A DNA stretch of 64,000 bases, from the NCBI RefSeq assembly GCF_014697425.1, contig NZ_JACJRU010000006.1, forward strand, positions 159,142-223,141, in the 5' to 3' direction. How positions within the stretch are numbered: position 1 is the stretch's first letter; every line of letters begins with the position of its first letter. The position numbers and the translations under genes are program-made. The notes below the pieces were generated by a model. The model did no database searches. It was not told where the DNA came from and worked only from the letters and a program-made list of their open reading frames with translations. Shown one piece after another: positions 26,538 to 37,001 of the stretch. Origin of the DNA: Nostoc sp. FACHB-110. GTDB taxonomy: Bacteria; Cyanobacteriota; Cyanobacteriia; Cyanobacteriales; Nostocaceae.

Positions 26538-28730
26538 TTAACTTTTCAAGCGATACATAATGACTTTACCTTTCCAATCTTCTTCAACAAATACTACATA
26601 TTCACCATTAGAACGCTGAAAAGCACGGATACCGTGAGGGATATCAATCCAACCACTTTCACCTGCAACTTCAGGGCCGGGTTTGAGTGTTTTCACCATC
26701 TCTCCAGTCTTGGCATGATAAACGTAAACTTCTGCGGTTTTGACGGTGACAGCAAATACATAGTCTCCGGCTACACTCATCGCGGCGGTGGCGACTTCAC
26801 GCTTACCTGTGGTGTCGTAAGGAATTACAGTCCGCCAAGTGGGTGTAAAATTGCCTTGACTCCAGTGATCAAAACGGGCGATTTCTGAACCAACTACTTT
26901 AGTATCATCACCGATCGCTGGATGATCTTTGGTAAAGCCAGACAAATACATCGTATCAGTTTCGGGAAAGTATTCAATTCGCCGTAAGTCGGTAAAGATG
27001 CTGGGAGTTTTTTGCTTTTTCATGGAAGCATAGGTGTAGATGGGATTTCCATGTGCATCTAGTCCTTGTAGCGGATAGTGGCGAATACCATCTTCAGTTC
27101 GCAAGGTTTTCCAAACATCACCTTTGCTATCTACCCACCATCCCCCGATGTACGGATAGTCCTCATTTCTATCATATTCATCTTTGTCAAACAGACCGTT
27201 ACCGTTGCGATCGCGCCAAATCCAATCTCCTTTTTCTGGTTGATGTGCAGGCCATTTTTCTTTCAGCGATTGTTCATTGGTACTAGCAAACATCCCCGCC
27301 GGAATAGCAACTTTACCATCTTTGGCTGGGTTGAAGCGATAAATTTGGATAAAACTGCTGTACATATCTGTGAGGAACAAAAACGGCTGACCTTTGATGC
27401 GGCGGACAAAGGTAGCGTCAGGAGAGGTATGCAAGCGCGGATCTTGGGGATATTTGAACGGATTTAGGGTGTAAGCTTTGTAAGTCCATTGCTTACCACT
27501 AGGCTGGTTATAGTCAATTAAAAAGCGTTCTTGTTTGGTAAACACTTCTAAGCCATCAGTTTGCGGGTCAGCATCGGCGTTATCTACAAATAACAATCCG
27601 TGTAATTGCCAAAGTATTTTTCCTGAAGATGAAAGTTTGCGTAAGTCTGTGCCTGATTTGTTAAAACCGTTGTTATTGACATAGATATTACCAGCTGCGT
27701 CTGCACCCACTCCAGTCAGACCATAGAGTTTTAATGGTTGCACTTCACCGGGAACCCCGGCATAAATTCCGCCTTTAGTGCCGAATGTGCCAACCTGCAC
27801 AGGCTGATTTTTGATGTTATAAATCAGTATTTGTTGGTTGCGTCCATTATCAGCTATTAATAGCCTGTTTTGATGATCAATAGCGATCGCCGAAGGTTGA
27901 GCAACATTGGTAATTTTTGCGGATAAGGGCTTACCTGTGGGAGAATAAGCTTGAATCTGTTTTTGGTTTTGGATCACCCAAAGATTGCCTTTTTGATCAA
28001 TAGCGATCGCGCCTGGTTTGTCTACGCTAAAACTGCGTAGTTCTTGCATTGTTTCGCTATTAAAGACCCGAATCTGATTTTTAGCTGCATCACTTACGTA
28101 TAACTCATTGGCTTTGGTAGCTAATCCAGTAACTTCGCTTTGATTACCGATAATTAGCATACTTTTATCCCAACCCCGACCACCTGTAAAAGGTGCTGGC
28201 TTGCCTAATAAAGTGTAGCGTCTGACAGTGTACCAAGTTGTATTTTCGGGTGGATAATCTTGGTCTGTTTTGCCAATTGCACCTTGAGATAAAGCAATGT
28301 AAATATATTTATTATTAGCGGTTACAGCTTTCCCACCAAGGCGACTCCAACCGTGAGTATCTTCAACAATTCCAACTACATTGCCATCTTTATATATACT
28401 TGCTTCTCTACCACCTTCATCCCAATGGCTATTAGTGTAGACTGTACCATTGGGACTCACATACATAGCTTCAATGTTATTTTGTACCCACTTTTCACCA
28501 CCGCCAAAAGTGTTACCTAACCAAGAAGTTTTATATGTGGTAGCAGCCACACTAGTAACATTTAAATCACTACTGATATCAATAGAAATCGCTATGGATG
28601 CAACAGCTACACCAAAAAATAAAAAATAAAATGGTCTTAACTTTCTTTTAGCAATAAATCTACTTATTTTGCTAATATATTGCCTAATTTCTCGATAAAT
28701 TTGGCTCAATAAGAAATAAAATTTTTGCAT
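26538..28730 (-). CDS. Membrane-anchored NHL-repeat (beta-propeller) protein
   Basis: A 730-residue protein with one N-terminal membrane segment (about 33-50, FYFLFFGVAVASIAIS) and a long outside part. Repeated blades of the type GAIAIDQKGNLWVIQ, SAIAIDHQNRLLIAD and GVGADAAGNIYVNN (about 230-370) mark NHL repeats. A calcium-loop-like segment DRNGNGLFDKDE lies near residue 506. The function is unknown; such propellers often bind sugars or act as lyases. It lies between glycosyltransferase genes, so a role in cell-surface glycan handling is possible. It ends at a clear terminator. Confidence 0.75.
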   Translation of the reverse strand: MQKFYFLLSQIYREIRQYISKISRFIAKRKLRPFYFLFFGVAVASIAISIDISSDLNVTSVAATTYKTSWLGNTFGGGEKWVQNNIEAMYVSPNGTVYTNSHWDEGGREASIYKDGNVVGIVEDTHGWSRLGGKAVTANNKYIYIALSQGAIGKTDQDYPPENTTWYTVRRYTLLGKPAPFTGGRGWDKSMLIIGNQSEVTGLATKANELYVSDAAKNQIRVFNSETMQELRSFSVDKPGAIAIDQKGNLWVIQNQKQIQAYSPTGKPLSAKITNVAQPSAIAIDHQNRLLIADNGRNQQILIYNIKNQPVQVGTFGTKGGIYAGVPGEVQPLKLYGLTGVGADAAGNIYVNNNGFNKSGTDLRKLSSSGKILWQLHGLLFVDNADADPQTDGLEVFTKQERFLIDYNQPSGKQWTYKAYTLNPFKYPQDPRLHTSPDATFVRRIKGQPFLFLTDMYSSFIQIYRFNPAKDGKVAIPAGMFASTNEQSLKEKWPAHQPEKGDWIWRDRNGNGLFDKDEYDRNEDYPYIGGWWVDSKGDVWKTLRTEDGIRHYPLQGLDAHGNPIYTYASMKKQKTPSIFTDLRRIEYFPETDTMYLSGFTKDHPAIGDDTKVVGSEIARFDHWSQGNFTPTWRTVIPYDTTGKREVATAAMSVAGDYVFAVTVKTAEVYVYHAKTGEMVKTLKPGPEVAGESGWIDIPHGIRAFQRSNGEYVVFVEEDWKGKVIMYRLKS

Positions 28731-29371
28731 AACGTTGCCTTGATTGACGATGCCAAAATAATTTTTATTGCTGCTGCGATCGCAAAAAAATCTAAAAATC
28801 TACTGCTGATAAGTGAATTTATGAACAATAAATTAAATCAAATAGTCAATCATGATTAACCCTGGTGTATCGCATTTAAATGCTTGACTATTGTATTTGC
28901 ACCTTTGTTTAATATCAATTTTGCTCTTAGCAAAGCATATTATATAAATAGCTGAATCTTGATATTGTAAAATTCAGGTTTACTAAAAATTTATCTAAGC
29001 CATACAATTAGTTTAAACAAAATTCAACTTGTTAAAATATTTACTGACAATTTTTGCTAAATAGTAAATTCATATACAAATTTAATTGAGAATTCAAGAT
29101 AAAAACTAGTCTATTCTCTTTTAAAAGTTATTCGTGATGTTTGGTGAATCTGTAGAGACGTTGCAATGCAACGTCTCTACTTTATTGAAGTATGGGCTAA
29201 AATTCTCCTGCCTTCTGCCTTTTCCTGACGATAAATATTCACGAAGACCTACTTAGATAAAATCTCCATGCAGTATGAAGCGAAGAATGCTGATTATCTG
29301 AAAAACCACAGGATATAAGTATTAGCTGCTTTAAAAATTTAGCACGCTCATACATTGTAGGAGGTAACTAA
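28731..29371. other. Divergent intergenic region with a palindromic repeat
   Basis: About 640 AT-rich bases between the NHL gene (minus) and the first plus-strand glycosyltransferase. It includes the palindrome at 29152-29180 and, near the end, the ribosome binding site TAGGAGGT. No gene is evident. Confidence 0.55.
29152..29180. repeat. 29-bp palindrome, GTAGAGA family
   Basis: Arms GTAGAGACGTTGCA and its exact complement around a single central A. It has the same outer GTAGAGA as the palindromes at 9613 and 57048. Palindromes of this form are scattered through Nostoc genomes as far as I recall. Confidence 0.85.
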
Positions 29372-30541
29372 GTGTCAGAAAAAACACAAAATTGTAGCTC
29401 TACAGCTGCATCTATCCTCACGCTTGGCTTAGGCTGGTTTCCGCACACACCTGGAGGTTTAGAAAGGTATATTTATGAACTAACCCATGAATTAGCCGCG
29501 TGTCAAGACAATATAGAATTATGTGGAGTTGGTTTACCAGAATCTCCTGTTGATTCACCAATTAAGTTAACTAATTTAGCTTCTCCTGATAGTCCAATAT
29601 GGCAGAGATTTTGGTCAATTCGGCGGAATTTTCAAAAAACCAGAGTTACAAAACCCGATGCGATCAATTTGCATTTTGCATTATATAGCTTTCCGATTAT
29701 GGATATTTTGCCAAAAAATATCCCCATTACTTTTAACTTTCATGGCCCTTGGGCTTCCGAAAGTCAACAAGAAATGGTTAATCATCAACTCAGTATTATT
29801 TTAAAGCGTTGGTTAATCGAAAAAAGTACTTATAATCGCTGCGATCGCTTTGTTGTTCTCAGCAAAGCATTTGGTAATATTCTACATCAACAATATCAAA
29901 TACCTTGGGAAAAAATTCACGTTATCCCTGGTGGCGTAAATATTCATCGTTTTCAGCCAAATTTATCACCGCAAGCAGCGCGTCAACAATTAGGCTGGCC
30001 AGATAATCGGCATATTTTATTTACTTCCCGACGCTTAGTTTATCGTATGGGTATCGATAAATTATTGCAAGCTCTAGCATTAATTAAACCAAAAGTTCCT
30101 GATGTTTGGTTAGCAATTGCTGGTCGTGGTCATATGCAGAATTTGTTACAGCAGCAGGTAAAAGAATTAGGTTTAGAAGATTCGGTGAAATTTTTAGGTT
30201 TTTTACCTGATGAACAATTACCGATAGCTTATCAAGCGGCTGATTTAACTGTTATGCCTAGTCAATCTTTTGAAGGGTTTGGATTAGCTGTTTTAGAATC
30301 TTTAGCTTGTGGCACACCTGTTTTATGCACACCTATTGGGGGAATGCCAGAAATTTTAACATCATTTTCGCCAGACTTAATTACTGCTACTCCCGACACT
30401 GCCGCTATTGCTGAAAAATTAGCAAATATCTTATTAGGAGAATTAGCAATTCCTTCTCGCCAAGATTGCCGTCAGTATGCTGTGAATTACTATGACTGGC
30501 ATTTTATTGCCAAAAAAGTGCGGGATGTGATATTAGCTTAA
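29372..30541 (+). CDS. Glycosyltransferase family 4
   Basis: A 389-residue GT4 enzyme with WFPHTPGGLERYIYEL at the start, the DAINLHFALYSFP strand, HVIPGGVNIHRF, TSRRLVYRMGIDKLL, the donor-binding LAIAGRGHM and the E-x7-E motif in SFEGFGLAVLESLACGTPV. The start is GTG at 29372: the textbook Shine-Dalgarno TAGGAGGT at 29358-29365 ends six bases before it. A second GT4 gene follows after 30 bases, then an ABC exporter, all on the same strand. Confidence 0.92.
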   Translation: MSEKTQNCSSTAASILTLGLGWFPHTPGGLERYIYELTHELAACQDNIELCGVGLPESPVDSPIKLTNLASPDSPIWQRFWSIRRNFQKTRVTKPDAINLHFALYSFPIMDILPKNIPITFNFHGPWASESQQEMVNHQLSIILKRWLIEKSTYNRCDRFVVLSKAFGNILHQQYQIPWEKIHVIPGGVNIHRFQPNLSPQAARQQLGWPDNRHILFTSRRLVYRMGIDKLLQALALIKPKVPDVWLAIAGRGHMQNLLQQQVKELGLEDSVKFLGFLPDEQLPIAYQAADLTVMPSQSFEGFGLAVLESLACGTPVLCTPIGGMPEILTSFSPDLITATPDTAAIAEKLANILLGELAIPSRQDCRQYAVNYYDWHFIAKKVRDVILA

Positions 30542-30571
30542 AACTGAAAATTGAACTAACTCAAATATTTT

Positions 30572-31726
30572 ATGAAAATTCTATTTTTAGACCAAAGTGG
30601 TAAACCAGGTGGGGCAGAATTATGTTTAATAGATATTGCTAAACCTTATGGCGATCGCGCTTTAGTTGGGTTATTTGCTGATGGCACTTTTAAAACTTTA
30701 CTCCAGCAGCATTCTATTCCTGTGGAGGTGTTAACAACCCAAGCTATTCAAGTGCGGAAGCAAAGTAAATTATTGCCAGCCTTAGCTAGTCTAATTCTAC
30801 TTATCCCTTTATTAATTAAGGTTGTTAAATTAGCCCAAAAATACGATTTAATTTATGCTAATACCCAAAAAGCATTAGTGGTGGGCGCCTTAGCAAGTTT
30901 TTTAGCACGTCGCCCTTTAGTTTATCATTTACATGATATCCTTTCTCCAGCACACTTTAGTCAAATTAATTTACGTGTTGCTATTACCTTAGCCAATCTT
31001 TTTGCATCTTTAGTTATTGCTAATTCTCAGGCTAGTCAACAAGCCTTTGTGCAAGCTGGGGGAAAATCAGAATTAACTGCTATTATTTATAACGGTTTTG
31101 ACTCGAAAAACTATCAAGTTAGTGATGCTGAAGTTCAAAAAATTCAAGCAGAGTTAGAATTAACAGGCAAATTTGTTGTCGGACACTTTAGCCGCTTATC
31201 ACCGTGGAAAGGACAGCATATTTTAATTGCGGCCTTAGCAAAATGTCCACCACAAGTAACAGCGATTTTAGTTGGTGATGCTTTATTTGGTGAACAAGAT
31301 TATGTTAAAGAATTACACCAACAAGTGATAGATTTAGGGCTAGAACATCGCGTAAAATTTTTAGGCTTTCGTTCGGATATTCCCCAATTAATGGCTGCTT
31401 GTAACTTAATTACTCATACTTCCACTGCACCAGAACCTTTTGGGAGAGTGATTGTAGAAGCTATGTTATGTGGCACACCAATCATAGCTGCCAAAGCTGG
31501 CGGTGCTAGAGAATTAGTGGAACATGGTGTAAATGGCTTTTTAGTCACCCCAGAAAACCCTCGGGAATTGGCACAAGTAATTAATACTTGTCTGCAAGAA
31601 AAAGAAATAATGACAACCATTGCTAATCATGCTCAGAGTCTAGCTAGCAAAAATTTTGATGTGGCAATAATTAATCAACAAATTGCTCAATTACTACAGA
31701 AAGTACACAATAAGATGGCCTATTGA
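30572..31726 (+). CDS. Glycosyltransferase family 4
   Basis: A 384-residue GT4 enzyme: MKILFLDQSGKPGGAELCL at the N-terminus, LVYHLHDILS, SRLSPWKGQHILI, AILVGDALFGEQDYV, and the donor site APEPFGRVIVEAMLCGTPI with the E-x7-E pattern. It is 30 bases after another GT4 gene and 58 bases before an ABC transporter gene, so the three are probably one transcription unit. The acceptor and sugar are not known. Confidence 0.92.
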   Translation: MKILFLDQSGKPGGAELCLIDIAKPYGDRALVGLFADGTFKTLLQQHSIPVEVLTTQAIQVRKQSKLLPALASLILLIPLLIKVVKLAQKYDLIYANTQKALVVGALASFLARRPLVYHLHDILSPAHFSQINLRVAITLANLFASLVIANSQASQQAFVQAGGKSELTAIIYNGFDSKNYQVSDAEVQKIQAELELTGKFVVGHFSRLSPWKGQHILIAALAKCPPQVTAILVGDALFGEQDYVKELHQQVIDLGLEHRVKFLGFRSDIPQLMAACNLITHTSTAPEPFGRVIVEAMLCGTPIIAAKAGGARELVEHGVNGFLVTPENPRELAQVINTCLQEKEIMTTIANHAQSLASKNFDVAIINQQIAQLLQKVHNKMAY

Positions 31727-31784
31727 TGATGAATTAGCGATAAACAATCCCCATTTGAGTGTTTATACGCTATAAATAAAAGTA

Positions 31785-33602
31785 ATGGGGATCAAAAACA
31801 CACGAAACACTCTGCGAAAATCACTGTCCGTATTCCGCTACAGTGGACGGGCGATTAACTTGGTGTGGACTACTAGTCGCACTTTAACATTGGTTCTGGC
31901 GGCGTTAACTCTGGTCGCAGGACTTTTACCAGCAGCGATCGCTTACATTGGTAAGCTGATTGTAGATGCAGTTGTCTCTGCTGCTCAAGGTCACTTAGTA
32001 ACAGGTTATCATCCTTTAGTGTACGTGGGGTTAGAGGCGATCGCAGTTGCTTTATTAGCGGCTAGTCAGCGCGGTTTACTTGTTTGTCAAGCTTTACTGC
32101 GGGCTTTACTAGGTCAAAGAGTTAATATCCTCATCCTCGAAAAAGCACTGACACTAGAACTACGTCAATTTGAAGACTCAGAATTTTACGATAAGTTAAC
32201 CAACGCTAGGCGCGAAGCTTCTGTGCGTCCCCTTTCTTTAGTGAATCGGATTTTTGGCTTACTACAAAATGCCCTTTCTTTGATAACTTACGGTGTTTTG
32301 CTGATTAAGTTCTCATTTTGGGCAGTGATAGTTTTGATTTTAGCAGCTATGCCTGCATTCATCGCTGAAACCCGCTTTGCAGGCGAAGCCTTTCGGATTT
32401 TTAGCTGGCGTGCGCCAGAAACCCGTCAACAGCACTACATTGAAAATCTCTTAGCGCGAGAAGACTTTGCAACAGAAATCAAACTCTACCAATTAGGCGA
32501 GATGCTGTTAGAGCGTTATCGCAATATATTCACACAACTCTACAGCGAAGACAAAGACTTAACTTTGCGGCGGGGAATGTGGGGTTATTTGTTAAGTTTG
32601 GTCAGTACTGTTGCTTTTTACATCGCTTACGCTTGGATTGTTTTAGAAGCAGTAGCAAGTAAAATTTCTCTTGGCGATATGACAATGTATCTCACCGTCT
32701 TTCGTCAAGGACAGTCTACTTTTGCCAATGCTCTCACTTCTATTGGTGGGATGTATGAAGACAATTTGTATTTATCCAACCTGTATGATTTTCTCGAAGA
32801 GAAAGTTACTAAACCTTGGGGTGAGGCTACTAAAGGTTTATTTCCTCAAGATGGTATCCGGTTTGAAAATGTCTCTTTTACTTATCCTGGTAGTTCTAAA
32901 CCTGCTTTAAAAAATATTTCTCTGCATCTCAAACCTGGGGAAAAACTCGCAATTGTTGGTGAAAATGGTTCTGGTAAAACTACTTTAATTAAACTACTCA
33001 CCCGACTCTACACCCCAGACTCCGGCAGAATTTTATTAGATGGTTTGGACTTGCAAGAATGGGATGTGGATGTATTACAAAAACGCATTGGCGTAATTTT
33101 TCAGAACTTTGTTCGCTATCAATTTACCGTCGGTGAAAACATTGGTATAGGAGATGTCAACAATTTAGAAGACAAACATCTCTGGCAAATTGCTGCCCAA
33201 AAAGGTTTAGCGCAAACTTTTATTGAAAAATTACCCCACAGCTTTCAAACACAATTAGGGCGATGGTTCAAAGGTGGACAAGAACTGTCTGGGGGACAGT
33301 GGCAAAAAATCGCCCTGGCTCGTGCTTTTATGCGTACTCAAGCCGATATTTTAGTCTTAGATGAACCCACATCTGCTATTGACGCGCAAGCTGAATTTGA
33401 GATTTTCAATCATTTTCGTACCCTGACGCAAAATCAGATGGTGTTTTTAATTTCTCACCGTTTTTCTACTGTCAGAATGGCTGACAAAATTTTGGTAATT
33501 GAAAATGGGGAAATCATAGAACAGGGAACTCATCAACAATTGCTAGAAACTGGCGGACTATATGCGAGGTTATTTTTCTTACAAGCTGCGGGTTATCAAT
33601 AG
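31785..33602 (+). CDS. ABC transporter, fused membrane and ATPase domains
   Basis: A 605-residue half-transporter of the exporter type. The N-terminal 320 residues carry about six membrane helices. The ATPase part has Walker A VGENGSGKTT, the Q loop VIFQNFVRYQ, the signature ELSGGQWQKIALARAF and Walker B ILVLDEPTSAID, then the H-loop ISHRFST. It follows two GT4 genes, which fits export or flipping of a glycan or glycolipid. It would work as a dimer. Confidence 0.9.
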   Translation: MGIKNTRNTLRKSLSVFRYSGRAINLVWTTSRTLTLVLAALTLVAGLLPAAIAYIGKLIVDAVVSAAQGHLVTGYHPLVYVGLEAIAVALLAASQRGLLVCQALLRALLGQRVNILILEKALTLELRQFEDSEFYDKLTNARREASVRPLSLVNRIFGLLQNALSLITYGVLLIKFSFWAVIVLILAAMPAFIAETRFAGEAFRIFSWRAPETRQQHYIENLLAREDFATEIKLYQLGEMLLERYRNIFTQLYSEDKDLTLRRGMWGYLLSLVSTVAFYIAYAWIVLEAVASKISLGDMTMYLTVFRQGQSTFANALTSIGGMYEDNLYLSNLYDFLEEKVTKPWGEATKGLFPQDGIRFENVSFTYPGSSKPALKNISLHLKPGEKLAIVGENGSGKTTLIKLLTRLYTPDSGRILLDGLDLQEWDVDVLQKRIGVIFQNFVRYQFTVGENIGIGDVNNLEDKHLWQIAAQKGLAQTFIEKLPHSFQTQLGRWFKGGQELSGGQWQKIALARAFMRTQADILVLDEPTSAIDAQAEFEIFNHFRTLTQNQMVFLISHRFSTVRMADKILVIENGEIIEQGTHQQLLETGGLYARLFFLQAAGYQ

Positions 33603-34025
33603 TTAGAAGAGGGAATGCTGATAGGTGTGGGTGTTGAGGTTCTGCACTAAAAATATTATTTTTCTCTACTATTTAATTTTCTTAATTTTTTTGAGAGTTA
33701 TAACTCATTTATTTGTAAACCTGATGAGTTAGTTTTTAATTGTCAATAACTGGGTATTTTTAGCGATCGCCTACAACGAAAATTTATTAGGCATAAATCT
33801 CTACTAAATCCTGAAATAATTATCAAGCCTGAGTCTCTAGCTTTGACATTCAGAGTTAGTTAACTGAGCAGTTTAGTCAATATTACCTTGAAGGGTATTT
33901 ATTTGTAACTTGAATTAATTTAATTATTTTTACAATTGTTCAAATTAAACTACAACTAATATCAAATTTTTGTTACATATTCATTAAGAATAGTTACAAA
34001 TCTCTTAGACAAGGAAATATTAATT
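33603..34025. other. Upstream region of the NDH-2 gene
   Basis: About 420 AT-rich bases. An AAGGAA ribosome binding site lies just before the ATG at 34026. One HIP1-like GCGATCGC occurs near 33763. No other feature is seen. Confidence 0.5.
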
Positions 34026-35393
34026 ATGCCAGTGTCACTTGAGAATCATCAACCACATCAGGTTGTAATTATTGGTGGTGGCTTTGGTGGACTTTATGCA
34101 GCAAAGGCACTAAAAAATGCAAATGTAAATGTTACGCTCATCGACAAACGTAACTTTCATTTATTTCAGCCACTCTTATATCAAGTAGCAACAGGGGCAT
34201 TATCACCTGCGGATATTTCCTCACCATTAAGATCCGTACTCAGCAAAAGCAAAAATACAAAAGTGTTACTGGGACAAGTAAATGATATCGATCCAGAAAC
34301 ACAACAAGTTAAGCTGGAAGATAAAGTAGTAAAATATGACACATTAATTGTTGCCACAGGTGCAAAGCATTCCTATTTTGGTAAAGATAACTGGGAAGAA
34401 TTAGCCCCTGGTTTAAAAACTGTAGAAGATGCGATAGAAATGCGTCGGCGGATTTTTGGCGCATTTGAAGCCGCAGAAAAAGAAATTGACCCAGAAAAAC
34501 GCCGTGCTTTGTTGACTTTTGTGATTGTGGGTGGTGGCCCGACAGGAGTAGAATTAGCAGGAGCGATCGCAGAATTAGCTTATAAAACTCTCAAAGAAGA
34601 TTTCCGCAATATCAGCACCACAGAAGCCAGAATTGTACTATTGCAAGGGGCTGATCGTATCCTCCCATCTTTTTCACCCGATCTATCGCAATCAGCCGCA
34701 GAATCTTTAGCAAAATTGGGCGTAGTTATCCATACCAAAACCCGCGTCACAAATATTGAAAATGACATCGTTACCTTGAAGCAAGGCGATGAATTTAAAG
34801 AAATTGCCGCAAAAACTGTATTGTGGGCTGCAGGTGTTCAAGGTTCGACAATGGGTAAAGTGTTAGCCCAACGCACAGGTGTCGAGTGCGATCGCTCTGG
34901 AAGAGTTATTGTAGAACCAGACTTAAGCATTAAGGGATACAATAATATCTTCGTTGTGGGAGACTTAGCTAACTTCTCTCACCAAAATAATCAAGCCCTC
35001 CCTGGTGTTGCACCCGTCGCCATCCAAGAAGGTGAATACGTTGCCGCCCTCGTGAAAAAACGCCTGCGCGGTCAAACTATGCCAGCCTTTAAATATTCTG
35101 ATCATGGTAGTCTCGCCATGATTGGACAAAATTCAGCCGTTGTTGATTTAGGCTTAATCAACATGGATGGCTTCTTTGCATGGATATTCTGGCTATTTAT
35201 TCACATCTACTTCTTGATTGAGTTTGATAGCAAAGTATTAGTCATGATGCAGTGGGCGTGGAACTATATGACCCGCAAACGTGGTTCTCGATTAATGACT
35301 GGTGAAGGAGCTTTAGCCTTCGCTCAAGGTGAATATCCCAATAGTAAAACTGATTACATCACCATCAACAATAGAGAGCCAATCAACGTTTAG
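34026..35393 (+). CDS. Type II NAD(P)H dehydrogenase (NDH-2)
   Basis: A 455-residue FAD-dependent dehydrogenase that passes electrons from NAD(P)H to quinone without pumping protons. It has the FAD motif VIIGGGFGGLYAAKAL near the start, the NAD(P) motif VIVGGGPTGVELAGAI in the middle, VLWAAGVQGS, and VVGDLANF near the FAD ribose site. A hydrophobic stretch near 375-400 (FFAWIFWLFIHIYFLIEF) is the usual membrane anchor. Cyanobacteria have several paralogues (ndbA-C) and I cannot say which this is. Confidence 0.92.
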   Translation: MPVSLENHQPHQVVIIGGGFGGLYAAKALKNANVNVTLIDKRNFHLFQPLLYQVATGALSPADISSPLRSVLSKSKNTKVLLGQVNDIDPETQQVKLEDKVVKYDTLIVATGAKHSYFGKDNWEELAPGLKTVEDAIEMRRRIFGAFEAAEKEIDPEKRRALLTFVIVGGGPTGVELAGAIAELAYKTLKEDFRNISTTEARIVLLQGADRILPSFSPDLSQSAAESLAKLGVVIHTKTRVTNIENDIVTLKQGDEFKEIAAKTVLWAAGVQGSTMGKVLAQRTGVECDRSGRVIVEPDLSIKGYNNIFVVGDLANFSHQNNQALPGVAPVAIQEGEYVAALVKKRLRGQTMPAFKYSDHGSLAMIGQNSAVVDLGLINMDGFFAWIFWLFIHIYFLIEFDSKVLVMMQWAWNYMTRKRGSRLMTGEGALAFAQGEYPNSKTDYITINNREPINV

Positions 35394-35601
35394 TCTTGCC
35401 ATTAAGTAGGTCGGCGTAAATAATCAATGTTGGGATAAGGCAGGGGGCAGGGGGCAGGGAGCAGGGGGAGAAAGAGTTTGAGCATTATTTACTTTTCTTC
35501 ACACAGGTTGGTTTTATTGCACCGACTTACTTATCTGCAATGCACTAAAACCCTTTTATGCGTAAATCCTATATTTATCGATATTCCTTTTTTGATTTTG
35601 A

Positions 35602-36162
35602 TTAGTCTTCTATATTTTCGTTCCACCCGTGCAGATTGGCGACACTTTTACTCTCCAATTCCAGTAGGGTTGGCGGCGCGGTTGAGATTAAAACACTGGG
35701 ATAAACTGCTGTACCCCACATCGGATGAACTAATACACAGCATTTGTTTTTTCTGACGGGATAGCCGAGTAAAGCTTTCACCACGGCTGTATCATTGTGA
35801 GGTATAGCTCCAGGACGAGACAGTAAAGGATAACCAGTGCGTGGATCGATGAGGTCTGTAAGATAGCCGCGATCGCGTAAATTAAAAGCTAAGTCACAAC
35901 CAAATCGCATAAACTTTTCTCGCAACCGTTGTTTCTCATTTTCTATTTCTGGCGTACTTTTGACTAATTCATATTGCGAGCGCTGCAAAACAATCACAAC
36001 CCAGAAAAAAGGTTGTTCTTTCCAATCTGGTAATATCTGTTCGCAGTTGGCACAGATATATTGGCTGGGTAGATGAATTGAAATTTGTACTGCTTGTCCC
36101 ATATCGCCAACTAAATTTATGGGACTGCTTTGTTTTGAAAAAGAAAGCCTGGGATAGTTCAC
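35602..36162 (-). CDS. MMADHC (CblD)-like protein
   Basis: A 186-residue protein whose C-terminal two thirds resemble human MMADHC, the B12-trafficking protein of methylmalonic aciduria and homocystinuria type D: EIENEKQRLREKFMRFG, LRDRGYLTDLIDPRTG and CCVLVHPMWGTAVY correspond to EREVLLEKF, ALRAEGYWADFIDPSSG and CCKVIRHSLWGTHVV. The first start is a GTG at 36162; an ATG at 36102 would give 166 residues and fits the homologues I recall better. Whether it handles cobalamin in bacteria is open. Confidence 0.72.
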   Translation of the reverse strand: MNYPRLSFSKQSSPINLVGDMGQAVQISIHLPSQYICANCEQILPDWKEQPFFWVVIVLQRSQYELVKSTPEIENEKQRLREKFMRFGCDLAFNLRDRGYLTDLIDPRTGYPLLSRPGAIPHNDTAVVKALLGYPVRKNKCCVLVHPMWGTAVYPSVLISTAPPTLLELESKSVANLHGWNENIED

Positions 36163-37001
36163 TGCATTGATTCAGTTTTTTCCAAGTTGTTAATTTGTTC
36201 CTTGGGATCGATGATAACTCTTAAAACTTTATAAAAATCATCAATTTTCTATAATTAGTAAGATTTATTTGCAGTTTATTTTAACTAACTGTAAATTTTT
36301 AATCGAATTTTTATCATTTATTAACCTCAATTGATTTACTCATCTGTTGAGGCTTCAATCTCAATCTAGAAAAACAAGCAAGCTCATCCAACCTCCGCTA
36401 GACATAACTCGCCTCTGGTGGTATTGTGGCGATCGCGTCAAGCAAAAATCTGGATAGTTACAACTCTTCTTTGTTATTTAACTCCTGCAAGTCTGAACAA
36501 GGATTCATCAACACTAGACAAAATCAGCATTCAATAGGTGTGACGACAAATACCAATCATGAAATTCCTTGGAGAAGTTGCCCCAACAAAGTCAGGACAA
36601 CTTCTGGTACACCCCTTGCACAATACAAACAATATCAGTATTCACAACACTTTGGATGCCAATTTGGCAAAAATCTACAATTACAGTCAGTCTAGACATT
36701 GAATGATGCAATATTTCTTCACTGTACTAACTAATTAGTGTATAAAACGAATATCAGCCTGGTAATTTCAAAATAAATTAGCTATGAACTTCTAGATTAG
36801 TTACTGAACATACTTGTGTATCAAGGTGGCAGTCACCTCAAATGCAGAAATGAATAACTATAATTAATCTAGGAGTCTGTTGAAGGACTAACAATAAATA
36901 TTTCCCGAATTACTCTTTTTTAGAGTAGTTAAAAAATCTAGTCAGCAGGCTATAGGTATTAACATTCACTTCATTATATTCAGCTTATATACCTAAACTC
37001 A
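36163..37001. other. Long intergenic region without a supported gene
   Basis: About 840 AT-rich bases. One plus-strand frame of 89 codons (36426-36695) starts inside a HIP1 site without ribosome binding site and has no recognisable domain, so I do not call it. No RNA gene or repeat was identified. Confidence 0.5.

Noticed and set aside
36426..36695. An 89-codon plus-strand frame in a long gap
   Set aside because: It starts with GTG inside a HIP1 octamer, has no ribosome binding site and a composition without recognisable domain.
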